This document shows positions 1 to 8,212 of a stretch of 64,000 nt of DNA, one piece after another. The first letter of the stretch is position 1; every line of letters starts with the position of its first letter. Source of the DNA: an uncultured Bacteroidales bacterium (GTDB lineage Bacteria > Bacteroidota > Bacteroidia > Bacteroidales > UBA932). A program made the translations under genes and the position numbers. Under the pieces are notes generated by a model. That model saw nothing but the letters and a program-made list of their open reading frames with translations. It did not search any database and was not told where the DNA came from. The stretch lies in contig ONEF01000013.1 in the NCBI GenBank assembly GCA_900316795.1, forward strand, positions 1-64,000, read 5' to 3'.

Positions 1-1717
1 TTACGGCTTCACATATGACACCCAGGGAAGGCTCACTTCTTCTGACAGGTACAACGGGGCGGCAACGGCAGCAACGCAGCTCTACACGGAAAGGAACATC
101 TCATACGACCGCAACGGGAACATACTTACCCTGAAAAGGATTTCCAACTTCACCTATTCATACGACGGGGACAAGCTTTCTTCCCTTACCAGGTGGGTGG
201 GGGATGTAGCAATGAACACTCCTTATTCCTATGACGGAAACGGGAACATGACATTTGATGGAGACCAGCAGATGAAACTCTGCTATGACATCAACAATCT
301 GCTCCATGATGTGAAGAAAGTCATAAACACCCAGAGTTCTGAACAGGAGGATCTCACGGCCGTCTATTCCTACTTTGCAGACGGGACAAAGTACTCCATA
401 AAGGACACAGACGGAAACAGCAGGATATACATCGGGCCGTTCACGCTCACGAGGAAAGACTACGGACAAAGCAGTTCGGGAAACGGCAGCGGAAACAGTC
501 GTGGCAATAATAGCAATAGCAGCAACACCACAACTCCATATATAACCTTGCTGGAGTCAGCTGACGCATTGGGTTCGGATGCGAGGTTTGCATTTACGAC
601 AACACCGCAGGCAGCATCGGGAGACACGACATACACCATTGCATACGAAACCTTGTATCTCCTGAAAGACCATCTAGGAAGCATCAGGACAATCACTGAC
701 AGCCAGGGGAACATCCTGGAGAAGAACGACTACTATCCGTACGGCCTGAGAACGGATCTCGGAAGGAACTATCCAACACTTCCGGACAAGTACAGGATGA
801 GGATGCCAACCTACTTCACTGCATTTGGACAGAACGGCAACGCTTGCCCAACGGTCTCCTCACCAACTGGAAAAATGCTACCATACCGCCTGCTGTATAA
901 CAGAAAGGAACTCCAAATGATGGCTCAGACAAGGTTGGTGGATTATGGAGCAAGGATGTTGGATCCAGTGATTGCAAGATGGAACGGGATGGACCCGATG
1001 GCGGAAAGTTATTATCTGATATCTAATTATAGCTATTGCGATAGTAATCCCCTATTATATATTGATTTAAACGGCCTAGATATTATTCTATCCGGTAAAA
1101 ATGAAAGTCAAATAATAATATCAACAAGCCTTATAAATTTTGAAGCAGATTTATCGAATAACGGTATTGATTTTGGCGGGGTCTATGTATTTCAAGGCGA
1201 TGATATTTTAGGCGTAGCTCTAGATATTGTAGGAATCTTTGATCCATCAGGTATTGCAGATGGGTGTAATGTCTTTTTACAAATTAAAAATGGTAATTGG
1301 GCTGATGCCGGAATAAGTGCAATAAGTTTATTCCCATATTTAGGGGATATTGCCAAGACTAAAAAAATAAAAAAGGATTATGCTATCTATAAAATAACCA
1401 AAGAAAGCATAGAATCTGGCAAGATATTAAAACACCTCAGGCAAAAAGCCGTAAGAGAAGCTTGGAAACAAGAACAAGCTCTAGTAAGAAGGACGGGAAT
1501 GGGTTCTAGAGCCTGGACTAAGGCAGAAAAGCAAGAGCTACTTCAAAATGGGAAAGTTAAAGGTTATGTTGGTCATCACATAAACAATGTAAAAGACCAT
1601 CCTGAATTAGCGGGGAATCCAGATAATGTTTCTTTTATTAAAGCTGATGAGCATCTGAAAACACATAATGGTAATTTTAGAAACGAAACACACGGCCAAC
1701 TTATTAACCGAAAATAA
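1..1717 (+). CDS. RHS-repeat polymorphic toxin, 5'-truncated by window edge, C-terminal GHH/HNH nuclease
   Basis: The reading frame is open from base 2 to the TAA at 1717, so the ATG at 197 is internal and the gene begins outside the window. Tyr-Asp (YD) repeats such as ISYDRNGN and YSYDGNGN fill the first part. A DHLGS motif at about 668-682 and an RHS core (ARMLDPVIARW, then DPMAESYY and a YIDLNG end) close the shell-forming section near 1075. After that the DNA turns AT-rich. A DPSGIADG pre-toxin-like stretch (about 1240-1265) leads to a last domain with GYVGHHINNV, HPELAGNPDN and DEHLKTH, which is the His-His and Asn/His pattern of HNH/Endo VII toxins of the GHH class (His codons 1574-1579). 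Inferred role: a surface or secreted toxin delivering a nuclease to competitors, neutralised by the next gene. A secretion route cannot be judged because the N-terminus is missing. Confidence 0.85.
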   Translation, partial: YGFTYDTQGRLTSSDRYNGAATAATQLYTERNISYDRNGNILTLKRISNFTYSYDGDKLSSLTRWVGDVAMNTPYSYDGNGNMTFDGDQQMKLCYDINNLLHDVKKVINTQSSEQEDLTAVYSYFADGTKYSIKDTDGNSRIYIGPFTLTRKDYGQSSSGNGSGNSRGNNSNSSNTTTPYITLLESADALGSDARFAFTTTPQAASGDTTYTIAYETLYLLKDHLGSIRTITDSQGNILEKNDYYPYGLRTDLGRNYPTLPDKYRMRMPTYFTAFGQNGNACPTVSSPTGKMLPYRLLYNRKELQMMAQTRLVDYGARMLDPVIARWNGMDPMAESYYLISNYSYCDSNPLLYIDLNGLDIILSGKNESQIIISTSLINFEADLSNNGIDFGGVYVFQGDDILGVALDIVGIFDPSGIADGCNVFLQIKNGNWADAGISAISLFPYLGDIAKTKKIKKDYAIYKITKESIESGKILKHLRQKAVREAWKQEQALVRRTGMGSRAWTKAEKQELLQNGKVKGYVGHHINNVKDHPELAGNPDNVSFIKADEHLKTHNGNFRNETHGQLINRK

Positions 1718-1741
1718 GGTAAAATTAATTTCTTTTAAATT

Positions 1742-2329
1742 ATGGAAAACTATAATACAGTCAAATCGTTACTATTGAAAGTATCTTATTTAGGAATGAA
1801 AAACGTTTCAAATAGCAAAGCATTGTTAATAGGTCACGTACCTCAAATAGCTCCAGATGCGTGGCTAAACTGTATATACGAACCTATCTCCCTAAAAGAG
1901 ATTGAATCAATTGAGGAATCAGTTGGATTAAAGATACCACAATCATATAAATCATTTATGCTTTCTTTTTCAAATGGTTTAAACATATTGGGTGACACAA
2001 TTTCTTTATTTGGATACAGATTTAATTACATTCGAAACTCTGAAGAAATATTATGGCAACCATATGATATTATCATTCCTAATCTATATGAAAGACCAAA
2101 AAATGCTACACATAATGATTTTATCATTGGTAGTTATGAATGGGATGGTTCTAAATTATATATAAACAAAGATAATGAAATATGTTACTGCAAATCAGAA
2201 GATATCACCCCTTTAAAAAAATGGAACAACCTTTTAGGTTTTCTTAATAATGAATTATTACGTCTATATAAACTTATTGGCGATGATGGTGTACTTTATG
2301 ATGCGTCCATAAAAACAACACCTGTATAA
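1742..2329 (+). CDS. SMI1/KNR4 (SUKH) family immunity protein
   Basis: A 195-residue acidic, soluble protein without signal peptide or membrane segment, starting 24 bases after the toxin gene. Residues about 44-85 have the SUKH signature: a helix beginning ISLKEIESIEESVGLKIP, then a Tyr-Lys-x-Phe helix and a Ser-Asn-Gly turn before a beta strand. SUKH proteins are the commonest immunity partners of nuclease toxins in RHS and contact-dependent systems and bind the toxin active site. Base composition is as AT-rich as the toxin tip, which suggests both moved as one cassette. The immunity role is inferred from fold signature and position; binding to this particular nuclease is not shown. Confidence 0.75.
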   Translation: MENYNTVKSLLLKVSYLGMKNVSNSKALLIGHVPQIAPDAWLNCIYEPISLKEIESIEESVGLKIPQSYKSFMLSFSNGLNILGDTISLFGYRFNYIRNSEEILWQPYDIIIPNLYERPKNATHNDFIIGSYEWDGSKLYINKDNEICYCKSEDITPLKKWNNLLGFLNNELLRLYKLIGDDGVLYDASIKTTPV

Positions 2330-2330
2330 C

Positions 2331-2588
2331 TATAGTGGTCTCAGAAAATACATGGGTACTATGAAACAGACAAGACGCTACAGGTCAGCAACGTCATCTG
2401 AAAACATAGACCGCAACACCTATTCAAACGACAACTAAAATATGAATACGATGGACATATTATTCAACATATTCAGAAACAGCGGTTGCCGGATGAATGG
2501 TACCCTGAAGAAAAGATAGTGTCCCAAAAAGTGTGTCCGCCAGATAAAAAGGTTTGATTATAGTGTCCCGTATAATCGGACCACTATA
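2331..2588. repeat. Inverted-repeat-bounded decayed segment
   Basis: A perfect 10-base inverted repeat, TATAGTGGTC at 2331-2340 and GACCACTATA at 2579-2588, brackets the gap between the immunity gene and the convergent DUF4301 gene. Inside, ATAGTGTCCC occurs twice as a direct repeat (2516-2525 and 2560-2569). A short open stretch at about 2435-2557 encodes KYEYDG and other YD-repeat-like residues, and another at about 2352-2430 ends in DRNTYSND, which suggests broken RHS fragments. The whole may be a recombination or insertion scar left behind toxin-module exchange. No transposase is present, and the RHS likeness is weak. Confidence 0.4.
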
Positions 2589-2589
2589 T

Positions 2590-3738
2590 CTATTGGTGGA
2601 CAGGTCTAAGAAGATCGATCACGGTCTTGACGGGATTGAATGTAGATATCGGAACTTCCACGAATATTGTGTTCCAGCGGCTCATGGAGCCGTTCCACAG
2701 TCCGGGGAGTTCCGTGTATTTTGCCTTGCGGCCGGCAAAGGTCTTTTCTACGCTGAGGCCTGTTGCCGGATCAGTAAACTGTTGAAGGTCAAATTTGTTG
2801 CCATTTTTGTCCTTTATGCAGCAGACAATATCGACCGGGTTGAAGTGAGTGGAGTTTGCCATAAGGGACTTGTCCTCGATCTGGACGCTTTCCAGAATCT
2901 GGAGAGAAGTGGAGCCGTCCTTTTCTTTGCAGACAAATGGTCCGCCGCCAGGTTCACCTTCGTTCTTGACCATACCGCAGACTCTGATCGGGCGGTCAAT
3001 ATTATCTCCGATGGTGTTTTTTATTTGGATTGCCATTCCAAGAAGGATCTTTTTCCACTTTATGGTATCGCCGAGGAAAGGTTCCTTAACCACATTGTCT
3101 ATGTTCTTGATGAAGATGAAATCCTCGTCGCAGAGATTAAGGTTCTTCAGTAGAGCTCCGTGGCCAGCAGGACGGGTCAGGATTGTGCCGTCTTCCTTTA
3201 GGAAAGGATTGCCCGCTTCATCGTAGGCAATAACGTCTGTGGAGTGGTCCTGGGTCGTGAAAACAGCTTCGTATGTACAGTTATATCTGTTCTCGTAACC
3301 AGCCTTGAATCTGTTGAAAAGGTTTTTGAAATCATCCAGATGCTCCTCGGAGACAGTGAAATGGAGTTTAACCTTACCTCTCTTGTCTTTGGCGTACATT
3401 GCACCTTCCACCAGATGCTCTTCAAGAGGTGTGCGAGTGAACATCGCGTATTTATGGAAAGGCAGAAGCCCCTTTGGAGTGGATGCCAGGATGTCCCGGT
3501 CTATGGAAAAATCTATCGGAGTCTTGGCCTTGAGTTCTTCTCTCAGGCGGTCAGCCTCTTTTCCTTCTTCATACAGTGGCTTGAACATCCTGGTAGCCGC
3601 ACCGCTGGCAGGAGTGAACTTGCACAAGGTTCCCTCAAAGGAATCAGCAATCTCAAGATACTTGGCCTCTTCCTCCGGAGTAAGTTTTAGGATAGTTCCG
3701 TCCTGGATGCTTGCGGCTTTTTCAATAATCAAACTCAT
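2590..3738 (-). CDS. DUF4301 family protein
   Basis: A 382-residue soluble protein matching the Bacteroidota DUF4301 family. Recognisable blocks are FTPASGAATRMF near the N-terminus, the central RPAGHGALLKNLN segment, and the C-terminal STFNPVKTVIDLLRP. The family has a nucleotide-sugar-transferase-like fold, but I know of no proven reaction. The start chosen is the ATG at 3738, which overlaps the end of pdxB by 17 bases; an in-frame start at 3771 would add 11 residues. Members I remember are around 500 residues with a longer N-terminal helix region, so this is a short form. It is the last gene of the recF-DUF721-pdxB-DUF4301 run, probably transcribed from the recF promoter. Confidence 0.8.
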   Translation of the reverse strand: MSLIIEKAASIQDGTILKLTPEEEAKYLEIADSFEGTLCKFTPASGAATRMFKPLYEEGKEADRLREELKAKTPIDFSIDRDILASTPKGLLPFHKYAMFTRTPLEEHLVEGAMYAKDKRGKVKLHFTVSEEHLDDFKNLFNRFKAGYENRYNCTYEAVFTTQDHSTDVIAYDEAGNPFLKEDGTILTRPAGHGALLKNLNLCDEDFIFIKNIDNVVKEPFLGDTIKWKKILLGMAIQIKNTIGDNIDRPIRVCGMVKNEGEPGGGPFVCKEKDGSTSLQILESVQIEDKSLMANSTHFNPVDIVCCIKDKNGNKFDLQQFTDPATGLSVEKTFAGRKAKYTELPGLWNGSMSRWNTIFVEVPISTFNPVKTVIDLLRPVHQ

Positions 3739-4780
3739 GGCGGTAGATATATTCTTTTCTAAGTTTCTCAAAATCTTCAGGATGCTGCCTCAGGGCCTTG
3801 TCAAGCTCGGCGATCGGGAAGAAATCTTGAAGTTGTGGCTTGAGGTTTTTGCTTATGTCAAGATGGTGCCTCTCATCCTTCGATCTGCACGTGAAATCTT
3901 TAAGGGCGTTTATGTCTGCAAAGGCTGCAAAGGCTCTTACTACTGCATCGGTGGCGTTCTGCTTGCCTTCAACGGAATATCCGGCAATGTGCGGAGTTGC
4001 CAAGGCGCTTCTTTGGAGTACTTCTTTGTTTATATCCGGCTCATTGTTCCATACATCGCAGATGAAAAGGCCCAATTTCTTTGATTTTAGGAGGGCGTTA
4101 TCATCGACTACAGGGCCTCTGGAGGCGTTTACAAGATGAGCTCCCTTTTTTATCACGGAGAAGAAACGCTTTCCGGCAAGAGATCTTGTGGTCTCATCCA
4201 GTGGAGTATGGAGTGTTATTATGTCGGAACTTTCCAGGATTTCCTCCAGTGGATGGTAATCTATTATGTTTCCAGGGGCAATCCGTCCGCTTGACAAGGC
4301 GGCCAGCTGGGCGGCTTCCTTTGGCGGATCGTTCCTGAGGACCCTGAAACCCAATCTTTCGGCCAGCCGGGCTACCTTTTCACCCACGTTCCCGGCCCCT
4401 ATCACCCCTATCGTTGTCTTTTTCCTGTTTTCAACGGTTTCAGGGAGTATGTCGGAGTATGCCAAAGATGTGAACACATACTGCATTACGGCAGCTGAAT
4501 TGCAGCCCGGAGCATTGACTACGCAAATTGAATTTGCGCGGCAATAATCCTCATCTATATGGTCTTTGCCTATTGTGGCAGATGCTATCATCCTCACTTT
4601 GCGGCCTTGCAGAAGGTCTTTGCCGCACTTGGTCCTGGTCCTGACCAGAAGGCAGAACTCTTCTTCCGGATGGCTGTCAAGCACAGCTTTGAAAGCGTCT
4701 CCAGGGGCATAAACGACATCCACGTACGGTTCCAGAACGCCTTTTATATAAGGAATGGCATTGTCTATTACTGCAATCAT
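3722..4780 (-). CDS. pdxB: Erythronate-4-phosphate dehydrogenase
   Basis: PdxB oxidises 4-phosphoerythronate in the DXP-dependent route to pyridoxal phosphate. The 352-residue product has the D-2-hydroxyacid dehydrogenase layout: split substrate domain, Rossmann motif GVIGAGNVG at 125-133, and the catalytic triad Arg221 (in NASRGPVVDD), Glu247 (NNEPD) and His264 (TPHIAGYS). The sequence after about residue 290 corresponds to the dimerisation domain particular to PdxB, which separates it from SerA and lactate dehydrogenases. The ATG lies one base after the TAA of the upstream DUF721 gene, implying translational coupling. Cytoplasmic. Confidence 0.92.
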   Translation of the reverse strand: MIAVIDNAIPYIKGVLEPYVDVVYAPGDAFKAVLDSHPEEEFCLLVRTRTKCGKDLLQGRKVRMIASATIGKDHIDEDYCRANSICVVNAPGCNSAAVMQYVFTSLAYSDILPETVENRKKTTIGVIGAGNVGEKVARLAERLGFRVLRNDPPKEAAQLAALSSGRIAPGNIIDYHPLEEILESSDIITLHTPLDETTRSLAGKRFFSVIKKGAHLVNASRGPVVDDNALLKSKKLGLFICDVWNNEPDINKEVLQRSALATPHIAGYSVEGKQNATDAVVRAFAAFADINALKDFTCRSKDERHHLDISKNLKPQLQDFFPIAELDKALRQHPEDFEKLRKEYIYRHEFDY

Positions 4781-4781
4781 A

Positions 4782-5072
4782 TTACCTGAGAACCAAAGAT
4801 TTTACATAGGAACCGCCCAGACTCTTGTTCAGAATGTAGATTATGGACCTTGAGCGCCTGGAGGCAATGCTACGGATAATGGAAGAAGAGAAGTTGACAT
4901 AGAGCACGCCGTCTTTGAAAAAGCGTGAGGATGTGGCCCTGACTATGTTGCTTTCCATGTTTTCGTCCCAGCATCTGACCACTCTGGCGGAAAGTATTCC
5001 CTGGTTCCTGCCAATGTCATCCAGATATTCTTTCAGCAAGTCTCCCAATTTTCTGCTGCTCTGCTTTTTCAT
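4782..5072 (-). CDS. DUF721 domain protein (DciA-like)
   Basis: A 96-residue basic protein whose core matches DUF721: an N-terminal LGDLLKEYL helix, a conserved Trp (VVRCWDENM), and the beta hairpin GVLYVNFSSS. DUF721 includes DciA, the ancestral loader/operator of the DnaB replicative helicase, and sits next to recF in many Bacteroidota. The ATG at 5072 forms an ATGA overlap with the recF stop, so this start is preferred over one further upstream inside recF. The helicase role is inferred from family and neighbourhood; DUF721 proteins are diverse. Confidence 0.78.
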   Translation of the reverse strand: MKKQSSRKLGDLLKEYLDDIGRNQGILSARVVRCWDENMESNIVRATSSRFFKDGVLYVNFSSSIIRSIASRRSRSIIYILNKSLGGSYVKSLVLR

Positions 5073-6193
5073 TTTATCTCTGCGATTATTCCTTCTGAAA
5101 CTTCGAAATTGCGGCATTTTCCGCCGACTTTCTCCATCAGGGCATCCATCCTGACTTTGTTGCTGTCTGTTATGAATATCTGTCCGAACCCGCTTCCGCT
5201 GACCATCTGGAGAAGGTTTTCCACCCTTCTCATATCCAGCTTGTCGAACACGTCGTCCAGAAGAAGCAACGGGGCCCTGCCGTCTGAACGGCTCTTCATT
5301 ATGTCAAACTGGGCAAGCTTGAGAGCTATCTGGAAACATTTCTGCTGCCCTTGGCTGGCCGTCCTTTTGAGAGGATGGAAGCCCCCCTCACCCAGCGCCA
5401 TGTCAAATGCAAGGTCATCGCGATGAATGCCTCCAGTCGTGAATCCCATTATCTTGTCCCTCTCAAGATTCTTGGCCAAAATCTCTTCCATATTGTATTT
5501 GTGCATCTCGGAAATGTAGGAAAGCCTGACTTTCTCGGCTCCTCCGCTTACTTCCGTGTAGTAGTGCTGTACGCTTTCAGACAGCATCTGAGACAACTTC
5601 TCCCTTGCCTGGAATAAATAAGAAGCGTTCTCGCAAAGCTGGGCATTGAACACTTCCAGAAGCTCGTTCTGCACATTGAAGTCTTTCAATATCCTGTTTC
5701 TCTGGCCAAGCGTCTTGTTGTAACGCTGGAGACGGTCAAGATACTCCCTGTCTATCTGGCTAAGGAGGGCGTTCATGAATCTGCGCCTTTCTTCAGCTGA
5801 CAGGTTTATCAGGGAGGAATCCTGTGGAGATACCATTACTATAGGTATAAGGCCAATGTGGTCCGCCAGCCTTTTGTAGGGCTTGTCGTTCCTCTTGACA
5901 ACCTTGCCGGCCTTGCTTTCATCCGAGGCCATGCTCATCCCTATCCTGTTGGAAGAGCCGTCATCCATCGTGTAATAACCGGCCAGGGCGCAAGTCTCCT
6001 TGCCGTGACGCACGGAAAACGAGTCCTGGAAGTTGAAGAAGCTTTTAGCCATGGAAAGGCTGTAAACCGCATCCAGAAGGTTGGTCTTGCCGCTGCCATT
6101 GCTGCCTGAGATGCAGTTCAGTCTGTCTGAGAACTCCAGGTCAGCCAGGGCTATGTTTTTGAAATCCGTTATGATTATCCTGCTTAAAAACAT
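5069..6193 (-). CDS. recF: DNA replication and repair protein RecF
   Basis: RecF binds gapped DNA and ATP and, with RecO and RecR, helps load RecA at single-strand gaps. The 374-residue protein has Walker A GSNGSGKT at 30-37, a LSAEERRRF segment, and the Walker B/D-loop region LLLLDDVFDKLD near the C-terminus, all typical of the SMC-like RecF family at normal length. It heads a minus-strand operon, starting 18 bases downstream of a TAAATTTG -7 element at 6211-6218. recR lies in the same window at 62401, unlinked. Confidence 0.95.
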   Translation of the reverse strand: MFLSRIIITDFKNIALADLEFSDRLNCISGSNGSGKTNLLDAVYSLSMAKSFFNFQDSFSVRHGKETCALAGYYTMDDGSSNRIGMSMASDESKAGKVVKRNDKPYKRLADHIGLIPIVMVSPQDSSLINLSAEERRRFMNALLSQIDREYLDRLQRYNKTLGQRNRILKDFNVQNELLEVFNAQLCENASYLFQAREKLSQMLSESVQHYYTEVSGGAEKVRLSYISEMHKYNMEEILAKNLERDKIMGFTTGGIHRDDLAFDMALGEGGFHPLKRTASQGQQKCFQIALKLAQFDIMKSRSDGRAPLLLLDDVFDKLDMRRVENLLQMVSGSGFGQIFITDSNKVRMDALMEKVGGKCRNFEVSEGIIAEIK

Positions 6194-6210
6194 ATCGTTT
6201 AAAACTATTG

Positions 6211-6239
6211 CAAATTTAGAATATTTATGCGTAAATTTG
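6211..6239. promoter_or_regulatory. Divergent promoter pair, recF / TPR gene
   Basis: Two exact Bacteroidota -7 elements lie back to back: TAAATTTG on the minus strand at 6211-6218, facing recF, and TAAATTTG on the plus strand at 6232-6239, facing the TPR gene at 6265. A plausible plus-strand -33 (ATTG, 6207-6210) sits 21 bases upstream, so that core overlaps the recF promoter and the two may compete. Confidence 0.75.
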
Positions 6240-6264
6240 CACTTCGCAAAAAATCTTAATAAAA

Positions 6265-6945
6265 ATGGCTAAAATCAACAAAGAAAGCTCTGAGCCTAAG
6301 GCTAATGTTGCCGAGGCACTTTCAAAGACAGAATTGTTCTTCGAAAACAACAAGAAGACTATCGGATATGTGGCGGTAGGCATAATTGTACTGGCAGCCC
6401 TTATTTACGCATGGTACTCATTCCTTTATTTACCTAAGCAGAAAGAAGCCGTCAACCAGACGTATGTTGCTGAGCGTTATTTCAGGATGGATTCATTCAA
6501 CCTGGCCCTCAACGGAGACGGCAATTCACTGGGTTTTGCCCAGATCATAGACAATTATGGCAGCAAGGCCGGTTCTGCTGTTTATTTCAATGCAGGAATC
6601 TGCTGCCTCAGGCTTGGAGACAATGACAAGGCTATCGAGTATCTGAAAAAGTACAGCACCAAGGACAACATCATGAAGGCAAGGACAAAAGCAGCCATCG
6701 GTGACGCTACAGTCAATAAAGGCGATGTAAAAGCTGCCGTATCCATGTTTGAGGAAGCCGCACAGATAAGCAATAACATTTTCAGTGCCGGGTATCTTCT
6801 CAAGGCTGGTATCTGCTATGAGGAACTTGGACAGTTTGACAAGGCTCTCTCTTGCTACAACAAGATCAAGAATGAGTTCCCTAACTCACCTGAGGGAATG
6901 GAGATCCAGAAATACATATCCAGAGCGGAAGCATCTATAAAATAG
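6265..6945 (+). CDS. TPR-repeat membrane protein (YfgM-like)
   Basis: A 226-residue protein with a short Lys-rich cytoplasmic N-terminus, one membrane segment at about 32-52 (IGYVAVGIIVLAALIYAWY) and then tetratricopeptide helices. Clear TPR units are AVYFNAGICCLRLGDNDKAI, ARTKAAIGDATVNKGDVKAA and LLKAGICYEELGQFDKAL. The layout of one N-terminal anchor plus TPRs resembles YfgM, an inner-membrane chaperone-interacting protein, but that equivalence is an inference from architecture. It begins 25 bases after a TAAATTTG promoter and is followed 6 bases later by yebC. Confidence 0.75.
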   Translation: MAKINKESSEPKANVAEALSKTELFFENNKKTIGYVAVGIIVLAALIYAWYSFLYLPKQKEAVNQTYVAERYFRMDSFNLALNGDGNSLGFAQIIDNYGSKAGSAVYFNAGICCLRLGDNDKAIEYLKKYSTKDNIMKARTKAAIGDATVNKGDVKAAVSMFEEAAQISNNIFSAGYLLKAGICYEELGQFDKALSCYNKIKNEFPNSPEGMEIQKYISRAEASIK

Positions 6946-6951
6946 TTCACG

Positions 6952-7698
6952 ATGGGAAGAGCATTTGAATTCAGAAAAGAAAGAAAGTTCAAAAGATGGG
7001 GCAACATGGCCCGCGTCTTCACCCGTTTGGGAAAGGAAATTACCATAGCAGCCAAGAACGGCGGTCCTGATCCGGACTACAACCCTACCCTGAGAACAAT
7101 CATCCAGACGGCTAAGAGTGAGAACATGCCTAAGGAGAACATTGACAGGGCTATCAAGAGAGCTGTTGAAAAGGACCAGAGTGATTTCCAGGAAATAGTG
7201 TACGAAGGCTACGGTCCCGGCGGTATCGCATACCTTATAGAAACCGCGACAGACAACCATACCCGTACGGTTGCCAACATCCGCAGCTACTTCAACAAGT
7301 ACAACGGCACCCTCGGCACAAGCGGAAGCGTTGAGTTCATGTTCGACCACAAGTGCGTCTTCAAGATCAAGAGCGAGAAAGAAGAGATTGACCTTGACGA
7401 ACTGGAACTCGAACTCATAGATTATGGAGCGGACGAGGTTTTCAGCGAAGAAGATGAGGACGGCAACAAAACCGTTGTAATCTACGGCGCCTACAAGTCT
7501 TTCGGTGACATACAGAAATATATAGAGGAGAAAGGGTACACTATCGTAAGCGGCGGATTTGAGAGAATACCTACCGTTGACCTGAAGAAACTGCCTGAAG
7601 ACCAGCGGATAGAAAACGAAAAGCTTATCGAGAAGATTGAGAATGATGACGATGTTCAGAACGTCTATCATACTCTCGACCTTTCCGACTCCCAATAA
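6952..7698 (+). CDS. yebC: YebC/PmpR/TACO1 family protein
   Basis: A 248-residue YebC family protein. It shows the N-terminal helical domain with FTRLGKEITIAAKNGG and NPTLRTIIQTAKSENMPKENIDRAIKRA, and the GYGPGGIAYLIETATDN and LGTSGSVEFMFD blocks. YebC proteins have been described both as DNA-binding regulators and, more recently, as ribosome-associated factors easing translation of proline-rich stretches. The N-terminus MGRAFEFRKERKFKRWGNMA lacks the usual AGHSKW opening but keeps the same basic character, as in other Bacteroidota members. A hairpin terminator follows. Confidence 0.92.
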   Translation: MGRAFEFRKERKFKRWGNMARVFTRLGKEITIAAKNGGPDPDYNPTLRTIIQTAKSENMPKENIDRAIKRAVEKDQSDFQEIVYEGYGPGGIAYLIETATDNHTRTVANIRSYFNKYNGTLGTSGSVEFMFDHKCVFKIKSEKEEIDLDELELELIDYGADEVFSEEDEDGNKTVVIYGAYKSFGDIQKYIEEKGYTIVSGGFERIPTVDLKKLPEDQRIENEKLIEKIENDDDVQNVYHTLDLSDSQ

Positions 7699-7714
7699 GG
7701 GATACTAGCCCCCG

Positions 7715-7745
7715 ATGAAGCCCCACGCGGGCTTCATTCTTTTAA
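7715..7745 (+). terminator. Rho-independent terminator after yebC
   Basis: Nine-pair stem ATGAAGCCC/GGGCTTCAT (7715-7723 with 7729-7737), five-base loop, followed by a short T-rich tract. It separates yebC from the methylmalonyl-CoA decarboxylase cluster. Confidence 0.75.
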
Positions 7746-7780
7746 ATGGATTACACATAAAGACATAAAATTACAATACT

Positions 7781-8194
7781 ATGGAATTAACTCATATTGA
7801 ACATCTGGGAATTGCCGTAAAATCTTTGGAAGAGGCTATTCCTTATTATGAAGAAATGCTTGGCTTGAAGTGCTACTCTATTGAAGAGGTTAAGGACCAG
7901 AAAGTAAAGACTGCGTTCTTCAAAATCGGACAGACTAAGATAGAGCTTCTGGAAAGCACTGATCCTGAAGGAACAATTGCTAAGTTCATAGAAAAGAGAG
8001 GCGAAGGTGTCCATCATGTTGCATTCTCCACTCCATCTGTAAAGACTTGCCTTACCGAACTCGAAGGTAAGGGCGTTAAACTTATAGACAAGGAGCCTAG
8101 AAAGGGAGCTGAGGGCCTGAACATCGCATTCCTTCATCCGAAATCCACTCACGGCGTGCTTACTGAAATCTGCGAAGATCCTAACAAGAAATAA
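7781..8194 (+). CDS. mce: Methylmalonyl-CoA epimerase
   Basis: A vicinal-oxygen-chelate (glyoxalase-fold) enzyme that interconverts (R)- and (S)-methylmalonyl-CoA, linking methylmalonyl-CoA mutase to the decarboxylase encoded next. At 137 residues it has normal family length. The two beta-alpha-beta-beta-beta modules and likely metal/catalytic positions are visible: His8 in HIEHLGIAV, a KIELLES strand, His in GEGVHHVAF, and a C-terminal Glu in GVLTEICED. It is the first gene of a same-strand run through mmdB, with an 18-base gap to mmdA. I found no clear TAnnTTTG element upstream. Confidence 0.93.
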   Translation: MELTHIEHLGIAVKSLEEAIPYYEEMLGLKCYSIEEVKDQKVKTAFFKIGQTKIELLESTDPEGTIAKFIEKRGEGVHHVAFSTPSVKTCLTELEGKGVKLIDKEPRKGAEGLNIAFLHPKSTHGVLTEICEDPNKK

Positions 8195-8212
8195 CATAAA
8201 CAATTTAACGAT

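Noticed and set aside
2554-3153. A 199-codon open frame on the plus strand over the DUF4301 gene
   Set aside because: It is antisense to a gene with clear family motifs, has no recognisable domain, and arises from codon bias of the real gene.
3305-4084. A 259-codon plus-strand open frame spanning DUF4301 and pdxB
   Set aside because: Shadow of two real genes on the opposite strand; composition rich in Ser/Leu/Arg without domain pattern.
6886-7695. A 269-codon minus-strand frame across yebC
   Set aside because: Exact antisense shadow of yebC; no promoter or family features.
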